A DNA stretch of 64,000 nt from NCBI GenBank assembly GCA_017520935.1, contig JAFXEF010000013.1, forward strand, positions 116,919-180,918, in the 5' to 3' direction. The stretch is from Bacteroidaceae bacterium. Its GTDB lineage: Bacteria; Bacteroidota; Bacteroidia; Bacteroidales; Bacteroidaceae. The first letter of the stretch is position 1. Each line of letters opens with the position of its first letter. Under the pieces are notes generated by a model, which was given only the letters and a program-made list of their open reading frames with translations, had not been told where the DNA came from and searched no databases. The position numbers were made by a program, and so were the translations under genes. Of the stretch, positions 33,899-43,421 are shown piece after piece.

Positions 33899-35122
33899 TT
33901 ATCGGTAAATCAAAGTGGTCAGATTATCGGGAGAGAAAAGGCCATTGGCAATGTCCCATAGCTCATTAGCCGTAAGGGCTTCAATGCGACGATATAGAGC
34001 CTCAGGGCCTTCACAAGTCCCATAGTGGAGGTATGTCTTGGCCATACCGAGGGCAGCACTCTCAAAATTGTCGGAGGCTACGCCTACCTGTCCGATAAGC
34101 TGTTTCTTGATTGCAGCAAGTTGCAAAGAGGTGAAAGGATGTTCACACAAGCGATGCAGCTCACGATGCACAAGGTCGATGCAGCGTTCTGCATCGCGCC
34201 CATCGGTACCGAAGTAGATACTGAACACACCAGTATCGGTATAGCTCACAAGATTGCTCTCTACATTGTATACGAGTCCCGAATGCTCGCGCAGAGCGAG
34301 GTTGAGGCGGCTGTTCATACCAGGGCCACCAAGCATGTTGTTCAGCAGATACAAGCCTGTGCGACGGCGATCTGCAGCAGGATAGGCGGTACAGCCTATC
34401 ATGACATGGGTCTGATGAGTACGTCGATGCTGTTCCAGATAACGAGGCGTATAGGGTGGCGGTGCCACGCGCCCAGTATTACCTGTACCCATGGGGATAT
34501 CAGCAGTGAGCCGCTCAGCCCACATTACAATACGGTTAAAAGGGATATTGCCGTACACGAAAAGTACAACATTGGCCGGATGATAGTAGCGCTGCGTGAA
34601 GTTGAGTCCACTTTCAGCATGGAAAGATTTGAGATGACGAGGAGAGCCCAAGATATTATGCCCTAAGGAGTGATCGCCAAAGAGAGTACTCTCAAAGTCA
34701 TCGAAGATGAGTTCGGCAGGATTATCCTCGTAGCTCTCTATCTCTTCAAGGATTACACCGCGTTCCTTATCAACCTCATGTTGGGGGAAAGTGCTATGAA
34801 ATACTATATCGGTAAGCAGTTCCAAGGCACGGGCAAAGTCTTTCTTCAAGAATGCCGAGTACACTACTGTTTCCTCCTTGTTGGTAAAAGCGTTGAGGTC
34901 ACCACCCACATGCTCCATTCTATTGAGGATGTGCCATGCACGGCGCTTGGACGTTCCCTTAAAAAGCATATGCTCTACAAAATGGGCCAATCCCGCCTCG
35001 TGAGGCTGCTCGTCACGGGTACCGGCATCAATGGCATAGCCACAATAGGCAACCGACGTGGGCGAAGGAGTATGTATGATACGCAATCCGTTGAACAGCG
35101 TGAGAGTATTATAGGTCTTCAT
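33899..35122 (-). CDS. M16-family zinc peptidase
   Basis: 407 residues with the inverted zinc motif H47-F-V-E50-H51 (HFVEHMLFKGT) and a downstream EEIESYEDNP near residue 125 that supplies the third ligand. This is the active-subunit half of the mitochondrial-processing-peptidase/PqqL type, with two homologous M16 lobes. It degrades or processes peptides. No signal peptide is visible, so it is probably cytoplasmic. It starts 31 bp after priA on the same strand, a spacing that allows co-transcription, but I know of no functional link. The biological substrate is not predictable. Confidence 0.93.
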   Translation of the reverse strand: MKTYNTLTLFNGLRIIHTPSPTSVAYCGYAIDAGTRDEQPHEAGLAHFVEHMLFKGTSKRRAWHILNRMEHVGGDLNAFTNKEETVVYSAFLKKDFARALELLTDIVFHSTFPQHEVDKERGVILEEIESYEDNPAELIFDDFESTLFGDHSLGHNILGSPRHLKSFHAESGLNFTQRYYHPANVVLFVYGNIPFNRIVMWAERLTADIPMGTGNTGRVAPPPYTPRYLEQHRRTHQTHVMIGCTAYPAADRRRTGLYLLNNMLGGPGMNSRLNLALREHSGLVYNVESNLVSYTDTGVFSIYFGTDGRDAERCIDLVHRELHRLCEHPFTSLQLAAIKKQLIGQVGVASDNFESAALGMAKTYLHYGTCEGPEALYRRIEALTANELWDIANGLFSPDNLTTLIYR

Positions 35123-35153
35123 GAATGAGGAGTCACATTATCTGGTTATAGCA

Positions 35154-37625
35154 TTAATAGGGATCAACATCGTAATATAGCATCACACCGTGGAGCAGTC
35201 CCTGCTGGGCGAGCGACTGCTGCACCTCATAAAGGCAGTTGCGTACTTGCGACACACCAAGTGAAAGCTCAACCTTGAGCATTAGTTTACGTATATGAAG
35301 CGACTGTACACGAGCCACTGCAGGAGCTTCGGGACCCAGCACACGCTCTGCAAAACAACGACGCATACCCTGTGCCATGGCCTCAGCAGCGTGAACGACG
35401 GCAGCCTCATCACGACCGCGCATATAGACATATATAAGTCGGCAGAAAGGGGGATAGCGGAAAAGTTCACGCTCAATCGCCTGCTCGGCATAGAGAGCTG
35501 CATAATCATTCGTAGTCACTTGGTGGATGACAGAAAGGTCCACATTCCTCGTCTGCAACACTACCAGACCACGATTGTCGCGACGGCCCGCACGTCCTGC
35601 CACCTGCGCCATCAACTGGAAGGAACGCTCGTAAGCACGGAAGTCGGGGAAGTTGAGCATCGTGTCGGCATTCATGATACCCACTACGTGCACATTGTCA
35701 AAGTCGAGCCCTTTGGATACCATCTGCGTGCCTATGAGCACATCGGTCTTGCCTTCCTGGAAATCTGAGATGATACGCTCGTAGGCCGTTTTTGTACGTG
35801 TGGTATCAAGATCCATACGGGCTACACGCACACCAGGGAAGTAGCGAAGCACCTCCTCCTCAATACGTTCGGTACCCATGCCACGCTTACTAAGTGCCTC
35901 GCTGCCACATGAGTGGCATTTGAAAGGAACACTGTATACATTACCACAGTAGTGGCATACGAGTTGGTGCATACCCCGATGATAGGTGAGGCTGACATCG
36001 CAGCGATCGCAACGTGGCACCCAACCACAGGCGGCACACTCGAGCATAGGGGCATAGCCCCGACGATTCTGGAAAAGAATGACTTGGCGGCCTTGCGACA
36101 AGGCTTCGCGCATGGCATCGTACAGCGAAGTAGAAAAGGGACCATACATACGTTTCCTACGGTACTCATCCTTGAGGTCAACCACTTCAATATGAGGCAG
36201 CTGCACCTGGCCGAAGCGTTCGGTCATCTGTACAAGTCCGTATTTACCGCACTGGGCATTGTAGTAACTTTCTACAGATGGCGTGGCTGTACCCAGCAGC
36301 ACCTTGCCCTTGTGGTATGCCGCAAGCATCACAGCTACACTGCGTGCATGGTAACGCGGTGCAGGGTCCTGCTGCTTATAGGTGGTCTCGTGCTCTTCAT
36401 CAACAATGACTAATCCTAAGTTACGGAAAGGGAGAAACACCGATGAGCGCACTCCAAGCACCACGTCATAAGGTGAGCCAGACAGCTGCTTCTGCCATAT
36501 CTCTACCCGCTCGGCATCGGAGAATTTCGAGTGATAGACACCTAAGCGTGAGCCGAAGACACGGCGAAGACGGTCTGTGATCTGCTGTGTAAGAGCTATT
36601 TCGGGTACGAGGTACAACACCTGATGTCCTCGCTTGAGCTGTTCGTTAATAAGATGGATGTACACCTCGGTCTTGCCACTGGAGGTAACACCATGGAGCA
36701 AGCATACATCGTGCGACTGCCAAATACGGGTTATCTCCTCAAAAGCACATTGCTGGTGGTGACTGAGCGGAGCAAGAGGGAATATGGGTTCATCGTCTCC
36801 CACACCCAAGCGACCTATCTCTATCACATAGGTCTCCACGATACCCTTGGCAATAAGTGCGTTGAGCACTGCCGCCGTCATTCCACTCTCCTTAAGGAGT
36901 GTACTGCGTGACAACTCCCGACGGTTGACATAGTCGGGCTCCTGGCACCCAGCAAGCTCTATCAGTCGCAACAACAATTGCTGCTGCTTGACTGCACGCT
37001 TGAGCATGCTCAAAGCTTCATTCAGTGCATCCTCTGAACGATAGGCCTCACAGAGGCGCACGTGCACCTCGTTCCTGGGCTTATAGCTCAGCCGCATGGC
37101 TTCATCCACAAAGAGCGCCCCCTTATCGAGCAACGACTTGATTATTCGCATGCCATTCCTCAGCGAACAATTCTTGACAAGTTGCTGTATACGCTGTTTG
37201 GGATTGAGGAGCAAAGCATCGAGCACCATCTGTTCCTTGTCGCGGAGAGGCTCATCAACCATAAATGCCTCATTGAGCTCTACTACCGTATCGCTCTCAA
37301 TCTTCAGTCCCGAAGGCAGCGCCGCCTTGTACACATCGCCCATGGCACACATATAGTAGCTGGCAATCCAGCGCCAGAGTTGTAACTGCAACGGTAATAC
37401 AATTGGGGTGGTGTCAAGAACCTCCACTACCTCCTTAATCTCATAACCACCCTGCGGAACCTCGGTATACTTACGCACGACAAGTGCCGTGTAGTAACGT
37501 TTGGCACCAAACTGCACCACAACACGACTACCTGCCTGTACCCCCTCAGCCTCGGCTTCGGGAATCAGATAAGTGTAGCTTTCAGCTAACGGAAGTGGCA
37601 ATATGACATCAACATACCACGGCAT
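35154..37625 (-). CDS. priA: Primosomal protein N' (replication-restart helicase PriA)
   Basis: 823 residues. An N-terminal DNA 3-prime-end-binding domain (LPLAESYTYLIP, then GSRVVVQFG) is followed by a superfamily 2 helicase core with Walker A GVTSSGKTE, the DEEH box (IVDEEHETTYKQQDPAPRYHARD-like) and motif GTATPS. The zinc-binding insert has eight cysteines in CAACGWVPRCDRC and CHYCG / CHSCG. Motif VI reads QVAGRAGR. PriA reloads the replisome at stalled forks. It is the first gene of a minus-strand unit with the M16 peptidase and is read after the sugar transporter gene. Confidence 0.97.
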   Translation of the reverse strand: MPWYVDVILPLPLAESYTYLIPEAEAEGVQAGSRVVVQFGAKRYYTALVVRKYTEVPQGGYEIKEVVEVLDTTPIVLPLQLQLWRWIASYYMCAMGDVYKAALPSGLKIESDTVVELNEAFMVDEPLRDKEQMVLDALLLNPKQRIQQLVKNCSLRNGMRIIKSLLDKGALFVDEAMRLSYKPRNEVHVRLCEAYRSEDALNEALSMLKRAVKQQQLLLRLIELAGCQEPDYVNRRELSRSTLLKESGMTAAVLNALIAKGIVETYVIEIGRLGVGDDEPIFPLAPLSHHQQCAFEEITRIWQSHDVCLLHGVTSSGKTEVYIHLINEQLKRGHQVLYLVPEIALTQQITDRLRRVFGSRLGVYHSKFSDAERVEIWQKQLSGSPYDVVLGVRSSVFLPFRNLGLVIVDEEHETTYKQQDPAPRYHARSVAVMLAAYHKGKVLLGTATPSVESYYNAQCGKYGLVQMTERFGQVQLPHIEVVDLKDEYRRKRMYGPFSTSLYDAMREALSQGRQVILFQNRRGYAPMLECAACGWVPRCDRCDVSLTYHRGMHQLVCHYCGNVYSVPFKCHSCGSEALSKRGMGTERIEEEVLRYFPGVRVARMDLDTTRTKTAYERIISDFQEGKTDVLIGTQMVSKGLDFDNVHVVGIMNADTMLNFPDFRAYERSFQLMAQVAGRAGRRDNRGLVVLQTRNVDLSVIHQVTTNDYAALYAEQAIERELFRYPPFCRLIYVYMRGRDEAAVVHAAEAMAQGMRRCFAERVLGPEAPAVARVQSLHIRKLMLKVELSLGVSQVRNCLYEVQQSLAQQGLLHGVMLYYDVDPY

Positions 37626-37779
37626 AGTGTGTGCTTTATATTCTAACAGTACGACTTATCTTCACTTTTAAATGCAAAGATTGTTAAGAAATATCGAAAG
37701 ACTGGAAAAATTGGGGAACAATAGTTGCCTGAGAACAATTTGGGTTTAAGAGAGAAATGCGGTGTGAAAGAGTCTTTGC

Positions 37780-37808
37780 GGATAAACGAAAGTAAACTTG
37801 GTTTATCC
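37780..37808 (-). terminator. Hairpin after the sugar transporter gene
   Basis: GGATAAAC and GTTTATCC are perfect 8-bp complements around a 13-nt loop, 9 bp beyond the transporter stop on the minus strand. No T-run follows, so terminator function is tentative. Confidence 0.4.
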
Positions 37809-37816
37809 TTTCATGC

Positions 37817-39112
37817 TTATTCCAACTCCTTATAGGCTTTCCAGCCATACCAAGTAACGATGGCGAAGCAGAGTAGGGGTAAGGCGAAAGAGGCATTCAC
37901 GGCGGGCATACCGCATACAGTATCCAAGTCGATGACCATACCTTGTAGCGGGGGCATCACGGCTCCTCCCACAATAGCCATTACGAGGAAAGCTGCACCA
38001 AGCGAAGTGTCCTCAGCCAGCACGTCCTCTAAAGCAATGCCGTAAATGGTAGGGAACATGAGACTCATGAATCCGCTGATGGCTACCAGACTATAGAGGC
38101 CACCCATGCCTTGTATGAAGATGGTGCTGAGGCAAGCAGCGCAAGCACCGATGCCGAAGTACATGAGCAGACGACGCGAGTTGACATACTTCATAAGAAA
38201 GGTGCTAATGAAGCGTGAGGTGAGGAAAAGGATCATAGCTGCGATGTTGAACTTCTGCGCGGTGGTCTTGTCGATACCTAAGTTGTCGGCATACTGGATG
38301 ATGAAAGTCCATACCATAATTTGTGCAGCCACATAGAACATCTGCGCCACCACACCACTGCGGTAGAGATTGTTGGTCCATAGGCGGCGCAGGGTGTCGC
38401 TGTTCTTGGCCTTCACGCCTTGTCCGCGAGCCTGCGGTATTTTGGTGAATACGAAGATAAGCAATACGACAAGTACCAAAAGTCCGAGCATTACATAAGG
38501 GTCGCGTATGACGGCCAGGTCGTGGAGGCGGATATCGGCCTTCTCGGCTTCGCTGAGCGAGTGGTAGATGATTTCGCCTGCGGCATCGCGTTTGTCAGAG
38601 ATGAGGTTGGGCAGCACGATGAGGGCAGCCACAGCCATGCCTGAAAGCGAGCCCATGGGGTTGAATGCCTGTGCGAGGTTGAGGCGACGGGTCGAGGTCT
38701 TAGGGTCGCCCAACGAAAGTATGAGCGGATTGGCCGTAGTCTCAAGGAAAGCAAGGCCGAAGGTGAGCACATAAAGCGAGATGCAGAAGAACGAGAACTC
38801 CTGGTATTGAGCAGCAGGGATAAACATGAAGGCACCGATGGCATACAAGGATAAACCTAACAAGATACCGCTCTTGTAACTGTACTTACGGATAAACAGA
38901 GCAGCGGGCACAGCCATGGTAGCATAGCCGCCGTAGAAAGCAAACTGCACAAGCGATGCCTTGGCGGCCGAAAGTTCCATCAGTGTCTGGAAAGCGGCTA
39001 CCATAGGATTGGTGATATCGTTGGCAAATCCCCACAAGGCAAAGAGTGAAGTGACAAGGATGAAGGGGATGAGGTATTTCTTCTCTACGAGTTTTGATGT
39101 GGTCTTGGCCAT
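37817..39112 (-). CDS. FucP-type sugar:proton symporter (MFS, FHS family)
   Basis: 431 residues with 12 predicted transmembrane helices. Family motifs are clear: FALWGFANDITNPM in helix 1, Y-G-G-Y in helix 2, the FLETTANPLI segment and the AQAFNPMGSLSGM helix. The FHS family includes the fucose, glucose/galactose and GlcNAc permeases; the substrate is not determined by these motifs. I chose the ATG at 39112 because the other in-frame ATG (39142) lies only about 7 nt from the predicted transcription start. It is separated from priA by 190 bp that contains a hairpin and no clear gene. No sugar catabolic gene is adjacent. Confidence 0.92.
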   Translation of the reverse strand: MAKTTSKLVEKKYLIPFILVTSLFALWGFANDITNPMVAAFQTLMELSAAKASLVQFAFYGGYATMAVPAALFIRKYSYKSGILLGLSLYAIGAFMFIPAAQYQEFSFFCISLYVLTFGLAFLETTANPLILSLGDPKTSTRRLNLAQAFNPMGSLSGMAVAALIVLPNLISDKRDAAGEIIYHSLSEAEKADIRLHDLAVIRDPYVMLGLLVLVVLLIFVFTKIPQARGQGVKAKNSDTLRRLWTNNLYRSGVVAQMFYVAAQIMVWTFIIQYADNLGIDKTTAQKFNIAAMILFLTSRFISTFLMKYVNSRRLLMYFGIGACAACLSTIFIQGMGGLYSLVAISGFMSLMFPTIYGIALEDVLAEDTSLGAAFLVMAIVGGAVMPPLQGMVIDLDTVCGMPAVNASFALPLLCFAIVTWYGWKAYKELE

Positions 39113-39153
39113 GGGTATTTTGACTTTTTCGTGAATATGCATATTATTGATTG

Positions 39154-39183
39154 CAAATGTAATATAAAATTATCAAATCCCAA
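39154..39183 (-). promoter_or_regulatory. Promoter of the sugar transporter gene
   Basis: The minus strand has TTG (39183-39181), a 19-nt spacer and TACATTTG (39161-39154). The leader to the ATG at 39112 is about 37 nt. Confidence 0.5.
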
Positions 39184-39330
39184 TAACAGCAAACCGTAAA
39201 TCGTCAAATTGCATTTTCCTAATTTCTGTTCCCCACTTTTTCCCAAACGGCAAATAGCTTTCAGAATCAATTTGATAAGATTTTGAAAAGTTATCCACAG
39301 TGCTGTGGAAAACTTGTGGAAAAATATTTC

Positions 39331-39371
39331 GTGGTTTATAGTGGGGGATTGTGGGGAATTATGTAACTTTG
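39331..39371 (+). promoter_or_regulatory. mraZ promoter with a 10-bp-phased MraZ operator
   Basis: GTGGTT (39331), GTGGGG (39341) and GTGGGG (39351) recur exactly every 10 bp, the arrangement known for MraZ binding (TGGG-type boxes separated by 5 nt in E. coli). They are followed by the -7 element TAACTTTG at 39364-39371. The boxes sit across the -33 region, so bound MraZ should repress. An exact DnaA-box sequence, TTATCCACA, lies just upstream at 39291-39299. Confidence 0.65.
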
Positions 39372-39396
39372 AAGCGAATTTCAAAAAAGCACTTGA

Positions 39397-39855
39397 ATGA
39401 CACGTTTTATCGGTAACATAGAGGCTAAGACTGACGAGAAGGGTCGCGTATTCCTGCCCGCCACATTCCGCCGTGTGTTACAGAAATCGGGCGACGAGAA
39501 GCTGATGTTGCGCAAAGACATCCATCAACGTTGTTTGGTACTGTATCCCGAGAGCACGTGGAATGAGCAGCTTGATGCCTTACGCAGCAGGCTTAACCGT
39601 TGGAACCGTCAGGAGCAAATGTGGTTCCGCCAATTCGTGGCAGGTGTGGATGAACTCACTATTGACGGCAACGGACGCATATTGATACCGAAACGCTACC
39701 ACGAGGCTATAGAGCTAAAGGCCGAGGTACGCTTTATCGGTATGGACGATACCATAGAGCTATGGTCTAAGGAGGTGGCAGACAATGTGTTTGCTGATGA
39801 GTCTACATTCGGTGCAGAACTTGAAGCGCTGATGAATGATAGAATTTTAGACTGA
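39397..39855 (+). CDS. mraZ: Transcriptional regulator MraZ
   Basis: 152 residues with two SpoVT/AbrB-type DNA-binding domains: MTRFIGNIEAKTDEKGRVFLPATFRR (1-26) and DELTIDGNGRILIPKRYHE (about 87-105). MraZ forms rings of subunits that bind phased repeats upstream of its own operon and regulates the division and cell wall cluster. It is the first gene of the dcw cluster here. The ring-type spacing of GTGG boxes upstream (39331-39356) fits autoregulation. The next gene begins 89 bp downstream, with no promoter recognised between them. Confidence 0.97.
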   Translation: MTRFIGNIEAKTDEKGRVFLPATFRRVLQKSGDEKLMLRKDIHQRCLVLYPESTWNEQLDALRSRLNRWNRQEQMWFRQFVAGVDELTIDGNGRILIPKRYHEAIELKAEVRFIGMDDTIELWSKEVADNVFADESTFGAELEALMNDRILD

Positions 39856-39944
39856 AGATACTCCCTAATACGTGTGGCACCAAGTGGCATGGACGCTTGG
39901 GAACCTACCTATTCATAAGACACTTGAAACAAAAAGATATACGA

Positions 39945-40850
39945 ATGGATATACCTTATCACATACCAGTGATGCTACACGAGACGGTAGACGGGCTCAA
40001 CATTGTCCCAGGTGGCGTGTATGCCGACATGACCTTCGGCGGCGGAGGGCACTCGCGTGAGATTCTGCGGCGGATGGATGCTGAGGCAAGGCTCTACAGC
40101 TTTGACCAAGATGCCGATGCCGAGCGCAATATCGTCGATGACAACCGCTTTACCTTCGTTCGCAGCAACTTCCGCTACCTGCACAACTGGATGCAATACC
40201 ACAATGTAGAGCAACTCGACGGTGTACTGGCCGATCTGGGTGTATCAAGCCATCAGTTCGACGAGGGTGAATTAGGATTCTCTTTCCGCTTCGATGCTAA
40301 GCTCGATATGCGTATGAACCGCCGCGAGGGACGCACGGCAGCCGACATTGTAAACACCTATGACGAGGAGCGCCTGGCCGATATATTCTATCTCTATGGA
40401 GAACTGCTCAATAGCCGTAAGCTGGCATCAGTCATCGTGAAGGCACGTGCGCAGGCTCCAATCGAGACCACGGGACAGCTCTATGAGACAGTAAAGCGCC
40501 TCTTCGGACGTGACCGCGAAAAAAAGGAGATGGCCAAGCTCTTTCAGGCACTGCGTATCGAGGTGAACGAAGAAATGGAGGCATTGAAAGAGATGTTACA
40601 GTCAGCTACCGAGCTGCTACGCCCCGGAGGTCGCCTCGTAGTGCTCACCTACCATTCGCTCGAAGACCGTTTGGTAAAGAACCTTATGAAGACAGGCAAC
40701 GTGGAAGGTAAGGTGGAACAGGATATCTACGGTACGAAGCCATCGCCCTACCGCCTGGTGGGGAAAGTGGTTGTGGCAAGCAAGGAAGAGCAGGAGACGA
40801 ACCCTCGCTCGCGGAGTGCGAAGTTGAGAATCGGAGAGAAGCGGAAATAG
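39945..40850 (+). CDS. rsmH: 16S rRNA (cytosine-1402-N4)-methyltransferase
   Basis: 301 residues. RsmH methylates N4 of C1402 in the ribosomal P site using SAM. The SAM-binding loop appears as DMTFGGGGHSREIL, followed by LADLGVSSHQFDEGELGFSFR, RMNRREGRTAADIVN, and the FQALRIEVNEE and LTYHSLEDRLVK blocks. The ATG at 39945 begins MDIPYHIPVMLHE as in other members; a TTG at 39897 would add 16 residues without family support. It is the second gene of the dcw cluster. Historical name mraW. Confidence 0.96.
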   Translation: MDIPYHIPVMLHETVDGLNIVPGGVYADMTFGGGGHSREILRRMDAEARLYSFDQDADAERNIVDDNRFTFVRSNFRYLHNWMQYHNVEQLDGVLADLGVSSHQFDEGELGFSFRFDAKLDMRMNRREGRTAADIVNTYDEERLADIFYLYGELLNSRKLASVIVKARAQAPIETTGQLYETVKRLFGRDREKKEMAKLFQALRIEVNEEMEALKEMLQSATELLRPGGRLVVLTYHSLEDRLVKNLMKTGNVEGKVEQDIYGTKPSPYRLVGKVVVASKEEQETNPRSRSAKLRIGEKRK

Positions 40851-40873
40851 TAACATAGGAAAAAGTAAACAAG

Positions 40874-41206
40874 ATGACGGCAGAACAAAAGAAAAAACGC
40901 AAGCGCACGCTGAAATCGTGGATTGACGGCAATATGCTGACAGACCTCCTAACGCGCCAAGCGGGGATGATTGCCTTGGTGGCTGCCTTGGTGATCGTAT
41001 ATGTGGGTAATCGCTATGCCTTCCAGCAAGAGCAGGTGCGAATACAGACCTTGCGTGCCAAGCTCAATGATGTGAAGTATGAAGCACTGGCACGGTCGAG
41101 CGAATTGATGGAGAAGAGTCGCGAATCGAACATGCAGAAGTATATCGTGGAACAAGGAAGCGAGTTGAAGGCCTCTACCAAGCCACCGGTAGTGATTAAG
41201 AAATAA
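40874..41206 (+). CDS. ftsL: FtsL-like cell division protein
   Basis: 110 residues: a basic cytoplasmic start (KKKRKRTLKSW), one transmembrane helix (about 32-48, GMIALVAALVIVYVGNR) and a periplasmic coiled coil (QEQVRIQTLRAKLNDVKYEAL). This is the FtsL type of Bacteroidota, a bitopic partner of FtsB/FtsQ that activates FtsW-FtsI septal synthesis. Position between rsmH and ftsI matches ftsL in other dcw clusters. Sequence conservation in this family is low, so the call rests on topology and gene order. Confidence 0.88.
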   Translation: MTAEQKKKRKRTLKSWIDGNMLTDLLTRQAGMIALVAALVIVYVGNRYAFQQEQVRIQTLRAKLNDVKYEALARSSELMEKSRESNMQKYIVEQGSELKASTKPPVVIKK

Positions 41207-41222
41207 TCGTAAATAAAAAGAG

Positions 41223-43409
41223 ATGCAGAACCCGAAGGACCAAAAAATAGTATCACGCTACTTCACCATCATTATACTGATGGCGCTGATAGGCATTATC
41301 ATACTGCTCAAGGCGATGTCGGTGATGGTCTTTGAACGTAACTACTGGAAAGAAGTGGCCAGCCGCAGCGTAAAAGACAGTGTAGTCATTGCCCCCAAGC
41401 GTGGCAACATACTCAGCGACGATGGCCTGCTGATGGCCAGCAGCGTGCCCCAATATACATTGCTGATGGACTTCAAGGTGTCGGACAGCGATGAGACTCG
41501 CCGTATCAAGGCACAGCACCGGCGCGACTCGCTACTTGTGAAGCACGAAACGGAGATTTGTGAAGGCCTGCACCGCATCCTCCCAGACAAGAGCGTAGAG
41601 GAGTTTCGCCAAACCCTCCGTAAGGGACGTGCACAGCGCAGTCGCTATTGGAAGCTATATCCCAAGCGAGTATCGTATGCCCAATACAAAGAGATAAAAA
41701 AACTGCCTGTGCTGTGTGAGAGTTCCCATAGCGGAGGCTTCTTCACCGAGAGCAATATTGAGCGCAAGAAAATCTATGGTTCGCTTGCCCGACGCACTTT
41801 GGGCGATGTTTATGCCAAAGTAGATTCGGCTAAGAACGGTATCGAATTAGCCTACGACGACTACTTGCGCGGTAAACCCGGATTGGGACATGTGAAGCGT
41901 GTCAACAGACAGGACATAACCATCGTAGACAAACCTGCTGTCGATGGGTGCGATGTGAAAACTACGCTTAATGTGGAGATACAGGATATTGCCGAAAAGG
42001 CGCTACTCGATGTACTGCATAAGCAGAACGAACAGTATGGAGGAGATGCCCGCACCGGCGTTGTGGTGGTGATGGAGGTAGAGACGGGCGACATCAAGGC
42101 CATGGTCAATATGAGCCGTGCCGATGATGGTGGCTATTATGAACTGAAGAACAATGCCCTCACCGACATCTTGGAGCCAGGCTCTACATTCAAGACCGCC
42201 TCGCTGCTGGTAGCCCTTGATGACAAAAAGATTAGCTTCAGCGACTCAATAGATGCCAATCGCGGATTATACAAGTTCGGTTCGGCCACGATGCGTGATC
42301 ACAACTGGAACAAGGCAAGTGCCTATGGTGTGCTCAGCGTACCGCAAGTGCTAATGTACTCTTCCAATGTAGGTACCGCCCGCCTCATTGATGAAAGTTA
42401 CGGTAAGGAACCAGAGAAATTCGTCGAGGGACTACATCGTATGGGATTGGCCACCCACTTCCCTTTGTTGCCTGGTACAGGAGCCCCAAAAATACGTAAA
42501 CCAAATAAGGATAAGAGCAATTGGTCGCGCACCGCGCTACCTTGGATGTCAATCGGCTACGAGACCCAGATTGCCCCTATCAATATCGTGTCATTTTACA
42601 ATGCCATTGCCAATAACGGAAAGTTCATGAGACCGCGCCTCGTAGAGTGTATCCTCGAAGACGGCAGGGTAGTAAAGAAATTTGAGCCTGAAGTGCTCAT
42701 CGACAAGATAGCCTCGCAGCAGGCCCTTGACGATATCACCAAGATGTTGACGATGGTGGTGAATGAACCTACAGGGCTCGGCCGCCAAGCTAAGTCGGAC
42801 AACTTCCTCGTAGCAGGTAAAACCGGTACAGCGCAGATTGCTTTGGGTGGACAACTCAGAGGTGGCGGTCACCAGCTTAGTTTCTGCGGATTCTTTCCTG
42901 CCGATGCTCCTAAGTACACTTGTATCGTCTCCATACAGACACGCGGAGGTTTGATCTCGGGCGGTGGCGTAGCTGGTGTAGTGTTTGGCGAAATAGCCAA
43001 ACGTGTGATGGCACGTGATGACAAGCGCGAGATTGCAGAACTTAGAGATTCTGCAGCCATCTTCATTCCCGAGGTACTGAAGGGAAACATTACCGATGCC
43101 CGCTACGTGCTCGACAAGCTCAACATCCGCCATGAGTGGAACGCCAACACGACATACCGTAACGGAAAGCTTGTATGGGGTAAGGCCGATAGTGCTGGAC
43201 AAGGAGTGGTGCTCACGGATATCGCTCTTGACACCTCTACGGGCAAGGTTCCCAACGTCAAGGGACTCGGCGCCAAGGATGCCCTATATATGCTCGAGAC
43301 CTGCGGACTCAAGGTGCATATATCGGGTAAGGGCAAGGTGGTGTCGCAGAGTATAGCTCACGGTACACCTGTGCGCAAAGGACAGACGGTACATCTTAGG
43401 TTGAATTAA
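41223..43409 (+). CDS. ftsI: Division-specific transpeptidase (PBP3) with PASTA domain
   Basis: 728 residues. One N-terminal transmembrane helix (about 15-37), a dimerisation domain, and a class B penicillin-binding transpeptidase with the three active-site motifs: S-T-F-K (near 322), S-S-N (MYSSNVGTARL) and K-T-G (VAGKTGTAQ, near 533). A C-terminal PASTA domain (VPNVKGLGAKDALYMLE, ending VRKGQTVHLRLN) resembles SpoVD-type enzymes. It cross-links septal peptidoglycan as partner of FtsW in the periplasm. It starts 16 bp after ftsL. Confidence 0.96.
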   Translation: MQNPKDQKIVSRYFTIIILMALIGIIILLKAMSVMVFERNYWKEVASRSVKDSVVIAPKRGNILSDDGLLMASSVPQYTLLMDFKVSDSDETRRIKAQHRRDSLLVKHETEICEGLHRILPDKSVEEFRQTLRKGRAQRSRYWKLYPKRVSYAQYKEIKKLPVLCESSHSGGFFTESNIERKKIYGSLARRTLGDVYAKVDSAKNGIELAYDDYLRGKPGLGHVKRVNRQDITIVDKPAVDGCDVKTTLNVEIQDIAEKALLDVLHKQNEQYGGDARTGVVVVMEVETGDIKAMVNMSRADDGGYYELKNNALTDILEPGSTFKTASLLVALDDKKISFSDSIDANRGLYKFGSATMRDHNWNKASAYGVLSVPQVLMYSSNVGTARLIDESYGKEPEKFVEGLHRMGLATHFPLLPGTGAPKIRKPNKDKSNWSRTALPWMSIGYETQIAPINIVSFYNAIANNGKFMRPRLVECILEDGRVVKKFEPEVLIDKIASQQALDDITKMLTMVVNEPTGLGRQAKSDNFLVAGKTGTAQIALGGQLRGGGHQLSFCGFFPADAPKYTCIVSIQTRGGLISGGGVAGVVFGEIAKRVMARDDKREIAELRDSAAIFIPEVLKGNITDARYVLDKLNIRHEWNANTTYRNGKLVWGKADSAGQGVVLTDIALDTSTGKVPNVKGLGAKDALYMLETCGLKVHISGKGKVVSQSIAHGTPVRKGQTVHLRLN

Positions 43410-43421
43410 AAAACTCTTAAT

